Assembly (NCBI GenBank): GCA_937919295.1
Contig: CALFRX010000200.1
Span: 1-6,137 of the forward strand
Length of the DNA stretch: 6,137 nucleotides
Source: an uncultured Peptococcaceae bacterium
GTDB lineage: Bacteria > Bacillota > Dehalobacteriia > UBA7702
Reading direction: 5' to 3'
Part shown: positions 1 to 6,119 of the stretch, one piece after another
Layout: each line of letters starts with the position of its first letter
Position numbering within the stretch: the first letter of the stretch is position 1
Translations under genes and position numbers: made by a program
Notes under the pieces: generated by a model
The model's database searches: none
What the model was told of the DNA's origin: nothing
Seen by the model: only the letters and a program-made list of their open reading frames with translations

Positions 1-1138
1 GATTATTATGCAGGATAATCGCGATTTTTTTATCACTGTTGTCCATATGTCTCAATTTTGCCCAGTTCACAGCAAGGGCCGCGATCCGTTCCACCCGATC
101 CATGATGGGTTGGGCGTATTTTCGAATGCCCAAATCGGTTTCTTCCGCTTCCGTCGTAGCAATCGGATACGTAATGACCTGTCCGTCAAATTCCGGTTGG
201 AAGACGCTCCAACTCAGGGACAAACTGTCGAGACCTTTCACGGAATTTTCCCATTCCTCATACGTCTGCATCGTTGTCATGACCTGAAAGACAGGGACGC
301 AAAAGGTTTCAAAAATACTCGTTTCCCTCGCTTTGGAACCGTCGCCGGGAGAAGCGATGATGCTGACACTGTGGCCGACCGTATTGATGATGGCGTCTAC
401 CACCGGTTCCCCCTCATGCAACATATAGCGTTCCATCGCCGCTTTGATCCCTTCTGAACCCAAATGTTCATTGGGAACCAGTTCGGAGAAAACGCAAAGG
501 GGCAAAGCGCCCTTTTTCCGCAGAGCTCTGATTAGGGCATCAATGTGTTCACGGTTTTTCTTTTGCATCTGCATGACATTCATCAAGATACCGATAACGG
601 GCTTTTGGGACGCTCTTAACTTTTTTAGATAGCTTTCCTCGTCTGCCGCATCGACGTCGGGATCGTAAATGCCGCTCCAAACCGGTAATACCGGTTCTTC
701 CACCGGCAAATCCCCTTCACCGAACTGGTTACAAAGCCACTTCAGCAGATTACCGAAATTCTCTTTGCTCTCGGCTTTATAGTATTGGAAGATCGTGTTG
801 AAATCTGCCGGCATGATCCCACATTGAGGCAACACCTCAGCAACTTCCTCTTCAATCGTGGTGTTGATATAAAACTTCTTTTTCCCTCGATGGGTTTCAT
901 AATAGCGGTGAAAACTCTTGAAGAAAGATAAGGAACCGAATATGTTGATCAGGATGAAATCAGCTTGAGCGGAAGCCTCGTCACAGGAAGCATAAGCTTC
1001 CTGTGACGTATCAAGTTCCGTCGTACTGAATAAATCGACCTGAAACATATTCGGGTATTGATCATTCAATTCTTTTAAGGCATCCCTAAACGTCAAAAAG
1101 GGTTCTGTCGGCGTTAATATGATGACCAGTTTCAACAT
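1..1138 (-). CDS. cobN: CobN-family cobaltochelatase/Mg-chelatase large subunit, N-terminal part (runs off the left edge)
   Basis: This frame stays open for 379 codons from the ATG at 1138 to the window edge, so the stop codon lies outside. I translated it by hand. Family members insert a metal (cobalt in CobN, magnesium in BchH/ChlH) into a tetrapyrrole ring and work with AAA+ ATPase partners in the cytoplasm. CobN-like features are an early DFILINIFGSLSFF segment, PVIGIL at about residues 180-185 followed by a helix (HIDALIRALRKKG), NTVGHSVSI around 252-260, the FCVPVFQVM strand at about 279-287, QPEFDGQVI at about 314-322 and KKIAIILHNN at the truncated end. Family proteins usually exceed 1,200 residues, so about a third is visible. 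A GGGAGG site just upstream overlaps the stop of the binding-protein gene and supports this start. The family call is firm. The exact substrate and direction of the reaction are not, because no CobS/CobT or ChlI/ChlD partner is in view. Confidence 0.9.
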   Translation of the reverse strand, partial: MLKLVIILTPTEPFLTFRDALKELNDQYPNMFQVDLFSTTELDTSQEAYASCDEASAQADFILINIFGSLSFFKSFHRYYETHRGKKKFYINTTIEEEVAEVLPQCGIMPADFNTIFQYYKAESKENFGNLLKWLCNQFGEGDLPVEEPVLPVWSGIYDPDVDAADEESYLKKLRASQKPVIGILMNVMQMQKKNREHIDALIRALRKKGALPLCVFSELVPNEHLGSEGIKAAMERYMLHEGEPVVDAIINTVGHSVSIIASPGDGSKARETSIFETFCVPVFQVMTTMQTYEEWENSVKGLDSLSLSWSVFQPEFDGQVITYPIATTEAEETDLGIRKYAQPIMDRVERIAALAVNWAKLRHMDNSDKKIAIILHNN

Positions 1139-1143
1139 GATAG

Positions 1144-1149
1144 CCTCCC
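1144..1149 (-). promoter_or_regulatory. Ribosome binding site of the cobN-like gene
   Basis: GGGAGG read on the minus strand, with five bases between it and the ATG at 1138. It sits directly against the TAA stop of the upstream lipoprotein gene (1152-1150), so a ribosome finishing that gene could restart here. It fixes the start of the partial cobN-like gene. Confidence 0.8.
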
Positions 1150-2388
1150 TTATTCCGCGGTCTGAGGCATCACCAGGAAATGGCTGAAATCGTCAACCGT
1201 GATTGTGTTGAACTTATCGGCATAGAAAAATTCGGCCATTTCAATATATTTACCGTCAATGTTATGATAAGAATTCCAGTAATTATCGGTAATCTGCAGA
1301 ACCTTGCCCTCCTGCATACAGCCAAGATTCGCCAATACGGGGAATTGTTCGACGATGGAATCAATGTCCGGACCGTAAGACGGCATACCGCGATTGATGA
1401 AAATATCCGCATCGCTCAGGCGATTGTAAAATTCTTCCGCGGTCAGCTCGGTGACACCGTCGACACCGGCGCCGATATCGTCGAATACATATACGCCGCC
1501 GCAGTCTCTCACCATCTGCGCACTGCTGGAACCGGCGTTTTCTACGTAAATTTTACCGCCGGTTACAATTCCCCAGCCGACTTTCACTTTCTCCTGATCG
1601 GGAATTTCTGAGGTAACAGCGATCACGTCGTCAATTTTGGTCATGGCGTCGTCAAAATAGGACTCCGCTGCCAATTCACGATTGTAGAAGGCGCCAAAGA
1701 ATTTGACCCATTCCATCATCCCCCGGTAGTCGGTTTCCGCGCTGGAGCCATCAAAAACGTAGGGAATACCGGCTTCGTCAAGCATGGACATCAAATCGGT
1801 CTGTTCCGTACCCATACCGGCATTGGTAAATACAACGCTGGGCAACAGCGACCGCATAATTTCATAATCATAACTGGTGGACATTGAGGTGTTGCTGCCC
1901 ACGTCCACGATTTGCCCGCTTTCCATGCGGGACTTCATGGCGTCAAAATCCCAAGTATCCGCAGTAGCCCGCACGCCGACAATACTGTCAAATAGGGAGT
2001 CGTCTTCAAAGGCGCGCAAGTATCCCACCTGGGTGGTACTGGTATAAACGACCTTGGTAATCGGGATGGTCAAAGCAATCAAATCGGCGTATGCTTCCGG
2101 CGCAGTCTGACCTTCCTGCAAAAGCAGGATCTGGTTCCCTTGACCGTCGGTAACGAGTTTCATCGCATCATCCAGATATTCGATACTGAAATTTTTGGCA
2201 TAGGACAGTTCCATGGTGCTACCTGCCGGATAGGCTTCGCTGATCGCCGCGATAAGCTCGGCGGAAGAAGCGGTGTCGGCGGCGGCATCTTCCTCGTTTG
2301 CGTCGGTATTGTTACACCCTGCAAAAAAGGTCAGCGACAAAACGGCGCTAAAAAGCAACATAAAAATACGGGATAGATATTTTTTCAT
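1150..2388 (-). CDS. btuF: Corrinoid ABC transporter substrate-binding lipoprotein (BtuF-like)
   Basis: A 412-residue extracytoplasmic binding protein that should capture cobalamin or other corrinoids for the permease/ATPase encoded upstream. Residues 1-25 form a lipoprotein signal: basic start MKKYLSR, hydrophobic core, and lipobox FAGC with the modified cysteine at 25. An acidic, alanine-rich linker follows (about 26-44). The rest matches the helical-backbone binding proteins of the iron-siderophore/B12 class: a first lobe with VVYTSTTQVGYLRAF (113-127), DSIVGVR (134-140) and PSVVFTNAG (183-191), a middle helix around MMEWVKFFGAFYNRE (224-238), and a second lobe with KVGWGIVTGGKIYVE (269-283) and DADIFINRG (326-334). 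The start overlaps the cbiZ stop by four bases (ATGA) and has a GGAGG site at 2400-2396. Sequence alone cannot separate B12 from heme or siderophore binding. The riboswitch and the adjacent cbiZ make a corrinoid the likely ligand. Confidence 0.88.
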   Translation of the reverse strand: MKKYLSRIFMLLFSAVLSLTFFAGCNNTDANEEDAAADTASSAELIAAISEAYPAGSTMELSYAKNFSIEYLDDAMKLVTDGQGNQILLLQEGQTAPEAYADLIALTIPITKVVYTSTTQVGYLRAFEDDSLFDSIVGVRATADTWDFDAMKSRMESGQIVDVGSNTSMSTSYDYEIMRSLLPSVVFTNAGMGTEQTDLMSMLDEAGIPYVFDGSSAETDYRGMMEWVKFFGAFYNRELAAESYFDDAMTKIDDVIAVTSEIPDQEKVKVGWGIVTGGKIYVENAGSSSAQMVRDCGGVYVFDDIGAGVDGVTELTAEEFYNRLSDADIFINRGMPSYGPDIDSIVEQFPVLANLGCMQEGKVLQITDNYWNSYHNIDGKYIEMAEFFYADKFNTITVDDFSHFLVMPQTAE

Positions 2389-3515
2389 TTCTTTTCCTCC
2401 AAAAAGTTGTATTTTGACAACGCCAGAGCGCTGATCAAATCAATGAAACGACGGAGCATTTGATCTTTACCTTCATCGATGCTTTTCGCGGTCGATTTTT
2501 TCTTTTGCCATGGACAGCCGTATACTGTGGCAAGCTGAAGCAGTAAGTCTTCTCCGGCCGCCGCCGCTTCCTTTACCGACAGCAAACGCCAAGCCAGTTG
2601 ATCGAGAAGATGAGCGTATAAAGAGGCGAACGTCACGACCTGATCACATTGATCCAGCATATGAACGGCATGCAGGAAATCCGCTCTGCATGGTTGCGTC
2701 GTCTCGCCTGCTCCCGGCGACGCAGGGGAAAAACTGTTTTCCCCGATACCGAATCGTTTCATCCGCGCCACCATGCTGTGCTGACGTTCCACCGTCAAGT
2801 TCATATGTTGCCCAAGAGACTGTTTGACGGCGGCCATCACCGTAACGCCGATCAGCTCTCCCAATTTCCCGGATTTACCGGCATAGGTCAGCAGATGATC
2901 CGATTCGGCGTTGGCGATGATCATCACGTTGTCGGTACCGGTGCCGGTTGCCAGACCGCTGCTGTTAAGACTGGCAGCCATCAATTCCTGCAAGGCGGCG
3001 GTTTTCGCTTCGGTGGCCGTTATCATGGCCCTGGCCAAGCAACCTGGCGTCAGGTCAGCGTTGACAAAGACCATAATATTGATGGTTCCCGGTTGCAGGC
3101 GAATGCTTTTGCCGTGTTTTTCATGGCAGGTTGCCGGTTCTCCCACTCGGCCGCCGTTTACCTCCACACTGGCAGTGGCGATAGCAGTCACCGTCAGCTC
3201 ATCATAAGTCGCTTCCCGCACCACCGCATTGTCCATGGCTACGATCGTCGCCATATAAGCCACCGTGTCGTAATCGAGACCGAGATTTTCACGGATGAAT
3301 TTCTGACGCTCGTCTTCCCCTTGGGTACAGTAGGAACAAGTAACACCGGGGCCCGGATTGACGTCGTGATTGAAAACAGCCGTCAAATCTTCCCGGTAAC
3401 CGCCGTTATGCATAGAGGTGCTCATAACTCTTCGTTTCCCCACAAAGGGAACCACAAGACACCGCTGGTATCGATGAATTTTATCCTTCGTCGGCAATGT
3501 TCCAATAATCATCAT
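2385..3515 (-). CDS. cbiZ: Adenosylcobinamide amidohydrolase CbiZ with a long C-terminal extension
   Basis: CbiZ hydrolyses the amide bond joining the aminopropanol arm to the corrin ring, turning imported adenosylcobinamide (or, in some bacteria, pseudocobalamin) into adenosylcobyric acid for rebuilding into the preferred cobamide. The 376-residue product has the family blocks in order: RRVMSTSMHNGGYRED (28-43), FNHDV (48-52), GGRVGEP (121-127), PGTINIMVFVNADLTPGCLARAM (142-164; conserved helix ATEAKTAALQEL follows to 178) and the glycine/threonine-rich SGLATGTGTDNVMII (186-200). The CbiZ core ends near residue 235. A further 140 or so mostly helical residues follow that I do not recognise; typical CbiZ proteins are nearer 200-250 residues. 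The start is the first of two adjacent ATGs (3515 and 3512), behind an AAGGAAGGGG site that lies inside the end of the ATPase gene. The gene overlaps the ATPase by 35 bases and the lipoprotein gene by four, which suggests coupled translation. Confidence 0.9.
   Translation of the reverse strand: MMIIGTLPTKDKIHRYQRCLVVPFVGKRRVMSTSMHNGGYREDLTAVFNHDVNPGPGVTCSYCTQGEDERQKFIRENLGLDYDTVAYMATIVAMDNAVVREATYDELTVTAIATASVEVNGGRVGEPATCHEKHGKSIRLQPGTINIMVFVNADLTPGCLARAMITATEAKTAALQELMAASLNSSGLATGTGTDNVMIIANAESDHLLTYAGKSGKLGELIGVTVMAAVKQSLGQHMNLTVERQHSMVARMKRFGIGENSFSPASPGAGETTQPCRADFLHAVHMLDQCDQVVTFASLYAHLLDQLAWRLLSVKEAAAAGEDLLLQLATVYGCPWQKKKSTAKSIDEGKDQMLRRFIDLISALALSKYNFLEEKK
2396..2400 (-). promoter_or_regulatory. 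Ribosome binding site of the btuF-like gene
   Basis: GGAGG on the minus strand, seven bases before the ATG at 2388. It lies within the last codons of cbiZ. It supports the MKKYLSR start, which also gives a proper lipoprotein signal peptide. Confidence 0.8.
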
Positions 3516-4725
3516 TTTTGCCCCTTCCTTTTTCTTGCTTCATTCTTTGAATCAGCTGACAGACGCTGCCGCAGACCTCAATGCGGTTGGCCCATGGGCC
3601 GTAGCGAGCGAATAGATTCTCCTTTTTACAGAGAGAAAAGACGGTTTTGCCCTCTGCGATTCCATACTTTAATAATTCCAGATTGCGGTGATTTCCGTGT
3701 CTTAGGGGGAAACCGGTATCCACAAGACAGGAAATCCCCTCAATCACTGCTTTTGCTTCCGCAAAAGAGCGGTCACCAATGGCTTCGAAAGCATTTTCCT
3801 CGATGATCCGACAATTTAACGTCTTGCCGATATAGGAATCGATGTCGTTGGTATGGAGAATGCCGCAAACCATGCCGATCCCGGCTCTGGACAACGCGCG
3901 ATAGATACCGGCGCCGGTACCGTCGCCACCGGTAACAAAGAATTCCGGCGTTTCTGTATTGTCAAATTCCAAACTTCCCATCAGTTCGTTGTAGTGGGCG
4001 CCTTCAATATCGTAAAGCCGCTGTATGGTTCCGTCCAAAATCACTTCTTCCGGCGTGCCTTCGGCCACGATCTCACCCTTACGCACCAGCAATACGATCT
4101 GGCAGGCTTTGATCGCCAAATCAATATCGTGAAGGGAAAGGATGACGGTAATCCCCTTTTCCGCGCAGAGTTTCTGTAAAATCTTGATGACCTCCACCTT
4201 GTGTTTGACATCAAGATGGCTGGTGGGCTCATCCAAAACGATCAATTTAGGTTGCTGCACCAAGGCGCGGGCGATCATGACCTTCTGCTTTTCACCGTCG
4301 CTGAGTTCGGAAAAACAGCGGTCTTTTAGTCGGTAGGCATCCACGGCGGTCAGGGCGTCGCGGACAATTTTGATATCATATTCCGAGAGCTTACCGAAAT
4401 AATTCGTATGGGGATACCGCCCCATGGCGGCGATTTCAAAGACCGTCAGATAGCCCAGAGACAAAAGTTCCGTTAAAACAACGGCAAGCTCTTTGGCCAA
4501 GGCGTCTTTTCCAATGTGTTCCACATCGTTGCCGTTGATGGACACCGTTCCCTTTAAGGGAGCAAGAAGCCCTGTAAGCGTCCGCAGTATTGTGGTTTTA
4601 CCGGCGCCGTTGGGCCCCAAAAGACAGATCATTTGTCCTTTCATGGCATTGATATTGACATTTTCCACGACCTTTTTTCTTTCGTAGCCAACATCCAGAT
4701 TTTCAGCGACAATAACCTGATTCAT
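3481..4725 (-). CDS. btuD: Corrinoid ABC transporter ATPase (BtuD-like) fused to an extra C-terminal domain
   Basis: A 414-residue cytoplasmic protein that should power corrinoid import through the adjacent FecCD-type permease. Residues 1 to about 250 are a complete ABC ATPase: Walker A GPNGAGKTT (37-45), signature LSDGEKQKVMIARAL (141-155), Walker B LIVLDEPTSHLD (161-172) with catalytic E166, and H-loop H199 in LSLHDID. The Q-loop glutamine position reads VVLTE (82-86), with Thr85 where most importers have Gln. Residues from about 261 to 395 are an added domain that opens with a strand and glycine-rich turn, FFVTGGDGTGAGIYRAL (262-278), then ILHTNDID (289-296) and a later RNLELLKYG (347-355). 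I believe this extension recurs in some BtuD-type ATPases of anaerobes and archaea, but I cannot assign it a function. The start has AAGGAG at 4737-4732 and overlaps the permease stop by four bases (ATGA). The 3' end overlaps cbiZ by 35 bases. Confidence 0.9.
   Translation of the reverse strand: MNQVIVAENLDVGYERKKVVENVNINAMKGQMICLLGPNGAGKTTILRTLTGLLAPLKGTVSINGNDVEHIGKDALAKELAVVLTELLSLGYLTVFEIAAMGRYPHTNYFGKLSEYDIKIVRDALTAVDAYRLKDRCFSELSDGEKQKVMIARALVQQPKLIVLDEPTSHLDVKHKVEVIKILQKLCAEKGITVILSLHDIDLAIKACQIVLLVRKGEIVAEGTPEEVILDGTIQRLYDIEGAHYNELMGSLEFDNTETPEFFVTGGDGTGAGIYRALSRAGIGMVCGILHTNDIDSYIGKTLNCRIIEENAFEAIGDRSFAEAKAVIEGISCLVDTGFPLRHGNHRNLELLKYGIAEGKTVFSLCKKENLFARYGPWANRIEVCGSVCQLIQRMKQEKGRGKNDDYWNIADEG
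3521..3530 (-). promoter_or_regulatory. Ribosome binding site of cbiZ, inside the ATPase gene
   Basis: AAGGAAGGGG on the minus strand, ending five bases before the ATG at 3515 and eight before the next in-frame ATG at 3512. It lies within the last codons of the ATPase gene, upstream of the 35-base overlap. It supports the long cbiZ start but does not choose between the two adjacent ATGs. Confidence 0.6.
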
Positions 4726-5750
4726 AATTCACTCCTTTTTGTCACCAACAGATATATGACAATGGGTGCCCCGATCAACGATGTGATCGCGCTTAACGGC
4801 AGTTCAACCGGGGAAAGCAGCATTCTAGCACAGAAATCACAAACCGCCGTCATCAGCGCGCCCAAAACGATAACCGCCGGGATCAGCACCCGGTTATCGG
4901 AAGAGTGAAACAAAATTCTGACGATATGCGGCACGGCAAGGCCGATAAAGGAAATCGGTCCGGCAAAGGCGGTAATCCCTGCCGTGAGGATACTGGCAAT
5001 GACGATGATCGCCATGCGAAAACGCTTGATATTCAGACCCATCGAAAGCGCATAATTTTCCCCGAACAGCATCGCATTCAGGGGTTTGCTGAGGAGGAAA
5101 ACGGCGATGAGAATCGGTGCGTTCAAAAAAAACAAAAACTTTACCTGCATCCAGGAAAAACCCGAAAAGCTCCCCAAAGTCCAGGTAACATAATTAGCAA
5201 TCTGCTCTTTATCGGCAAACGACGTCAGCATGCTCGTACCGGCGCTGCAAATAAAACCGGCCATGACGCCGATAATCAGCAACGTCGTAATATGATGTAC
5301 TTTTTTTGCCGCGCAACAGACGGCTATCATCACCAGCATGGCCCCGGCAAAGGCACCCAAAAACAGATACAGCGGACCGATACCGCTTAGGCCAAAGCGA
5401 TAGCCGCCCATAATCGCAACACCCACGAACAGACTGGCTCCGGAGGAGATCCCCAAAACGTATGGTTCGACGATGGGATTTCTGAAAAAAATCTGCAATA
5501 ACAAACCGGAAACGGAAAGGGCCGCACCGCCGATCACAGCGGCAAGCAGCCGCGGAAACCTGATATCCAAAACAATAGAGGAATAAACGGGATTACCGAC
5601 ATCCATTCCCAGCATGATCTTGACTACATTCAACATACCGATATTGACCGATCCCACGGATATGCTTAAAATGCCGACAAATAACGTCATTCCCATGAGC
5701 ACGGTGATCATCATTCTCTGTCTGCTCTTTTTGCCCATTCTTTCTTCCAT
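4722..5750 (-). CDS. btuC: Corrinoid ABC transporter permease (BtuC/FecCD family)
   Basis: A 342-residue integral membrane protein of the FecCD family, which forms a homodimeric channel for B12, heme or iron-siderophore uptake. After a short basic N-terminus there is a first membrane helix (about 13-33), then the family blocks RFPRLLAAVIGGAALSVSG (64-82), FFRNPIVEPYVLGISSGAS (88-106), and AFAGPISFIGLAVPHIVR (261-278). The last spans the helix and loop that contact the ATPase and binding protein. Several hydrophobic helices lie between, consistent with the usual ten, and length is normal for the family. It is the first gene of the operon, 163 bases downstream of the aptamer's P1 stem. An in-frame stop upstream (minus-strand TAA) with no other ATG restricts the start to 5750 or Met5 at 5738. 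Neither has a strong ribosome binding site (AGAAAAGAAG lies just before 5750). The corrinoid assignment rests on the riboswitch and neighbouring cbiZ. Confidence 0.9.
   Translation of the reverse strand: MEERMGKKSRQRMMITVLMGMTLFVGILSISVGSVNIGMLNVVKIMLGMDVGNPVYSSIVLDIRFPRLLAAVIGGAALSVSGLLLQIFFRNPIVEPYVLGISSGASLFVGVAIMGGYRFGLSGIGPLYLFLGAFAGAMLVMIAVCCAAKKVHHITTLLIIGVMAGFICSAGTSMLTSFADKEQIANYVTWTLGSFSGFSWMQVKFLFFLNAPILIAVFLLSKPLNAMLFGENYALSMGLNIKRFRMAIIVIASILTAGITAFAGPISFIGLAVPHIVRILFHSSDNRVLIPAVIVLGALMTAVCDFCARMLLSPVELPLSAITSLIGAPIVIYLLVTKRSEL
4732..4737 (-). promoter_or_regulatory. Ribosome binding site of the btuD-like gene
   Basis: AAGGAG on the minus strand, six bases before the ATG at 4725, inside the last codons of the permease gene. 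It fixes the ATPase start at the ATGA overlap. Confidence 0.75.
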
Positions 5751-5799
5751 ATGTCTTCTTTTCTCTTTGATGGTTGCGTCACCGCGGTTTCTTTGCGTT

Positions 5800-5815
5800 T
5801 AAGGGGAAACCCTTA
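5800..5815 (-). repeat. Small perfect hairpin in the leader between terminator and first gene
   Basis: On the minus strand TAAGGG and CCCTTA flank a TTTC loop, giving a perfect six-pair stem (read on the plus strand the loop is GAAA). No T run follows, so it is not a terminator. It lies about 50 bases before the permease start and could be an mRNA structure or chance. Its role is unknown. Confidence 0.45.
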
Positions 5816-5825
5816 TTTACGATAC

Positions 5826-5857
5826 AAAAAAAAGGCTTTGACAAATATGTCACAGCC
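5826..5857 (-). terminator. Intrinsic terminator of the riboswitch expression platform
   Basis: Read on the minus strand, GGCT, a G/A mismatch and TGACA pair across a TATT loop with TGTCA and AGCC, and eight Ts follow immediately (5833-5826). The stem has nine pairs around one mismatch. It stands between the cobalamin aptamer and the first gene, so it is best read as the off-switch of a transcription-attenuating riboswitch. It does not mark the end of an upstream gene: no coding region ends in the bases just before it. Confidence 0.88.
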
Positions 5858-5882
5858 GAATTTCTGTACCAATAGGTCGAAC

Positions 5883-5909
5883 AACCAAGATGACGCGTAT
5901 CTTTCGGTT
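5883..5909 (-). promoter_or_regulatory. P13-like hairpin directly after the aptamer
   Basis: On the minus strand AACC and AAGAT (separated by a two-base GA bulge) pair with ATCTT and GGTT, closing a seven-base loop ACGCGTC. In cobalamin riboswitches a hairpin called P13 sits at this place, and its loop makes a kissing contact with L5 when ligand is bound. Four bases of this loop (GCGT, 5896-5893) are complementary to ACGC at 6025-6022 in the presumed L5 region. The hairpin is clear in the sequence; the kissing contact is an inference. Confidence 0.6.
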
Positions 5910-5912
5910 ATT

Positions 5913-6119
5913 CTTATCTCAAGCAGGTCTTCTGACTTACGCTTCGCGAGAATTCTCTATGGTCGTCATTCGGCCTTCCCAGTTTCCCAGTGGCCGACTT
6001 TCGTCAATGAATGCAACCTCGGCGTTTACAGCGGCGGCTCCGTTCGGGATTCACACCCGATTTCCTATTCTCCCCAAAAAACCAAACGCTCTTTGGGCCC
6101 TCCCCTCGACGAAGACAAG
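5913..6119 (-). promoter_or_regulatory. Cobalamin riboswitch aptamer controlling the operon
   Basis: An RNA element in the 5' leader of the minus-strand operon that binds adenosylcobalamin or a related cobalamin and lowers expression. Conserved parts, in transcript order: the 5' P1 strand CTTGTCTT (6119-6112), which pairs with GAGATAAG (5920-5913) using two G-U pairs; an A/T-rich P2 region ending in AATAGGAAA; the P3 hairpin TCGGG/CCCGA closing TGTGAAT (6060-6044); GCCGCTGT (6035-6028); GCCACTGGG (5994-5986) and GGGAAGGCCG (5980-5971) of the core; a variable arm with a GAGAATTCTC palindrome (5957-5948) and CGCGAAGCG (5948-5940); and the B12-box-like GTCAGAAGACCTGC (5936-5923). The order and spacing fit the class, and the adjacent B12 transport genes confirm it. 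The exact 5' limit is uncertain. The 18 bases beyond it to the window edge show no promoter, which must lie further upstream. Confidence 0.95.

Noticed and set aside
8..457. A 149-codon open frame on the plus strand
   Set aside because: It is antisense to the CobN-like gene, whose minus-strand frame stays open across 1,138 bases with family motifs and a good ribosome binding site.
678..705. Repeated ACCGG units within the CobN-like gene
   Set aside because: They fall in codons for a Pro/Val/Glu-rich linker (LPVEEPVLPV) and look like codon-level repetition, not a regulatory or mobile repeat.
1180..1611. A 143-codon open frame on the plus strand
   Set aside because: It is antisense to the binding-protein gene and has no domain that I recognise.
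2649..3806. A 385-codon open frame on the plus strand
   Set aside because: It lies opposite cbiZ and the end of the ATPase gene, both of which have strong family motifs. Its product is rich in His, Arg and Phe with no recognisable domain, as expected of an antisense shadow.
4905..5390. A 161-codon open frame on the plus strand
   Set aside because: It is antisense to the FecCD permease. Its Lys/Arg/His/Gln-rich product is what a membrane-protein gene gives on the opposite strand.
5940..5957. GAGAATTCTC palindrome with an adjacent CGCGAAGCG hairpin, considered as an operator
   Set aside because: Both sit inside the variable arm of the cobalamin aptamer, where RNA stems are expected, so a separate protein-binding site is not needed to explain them.
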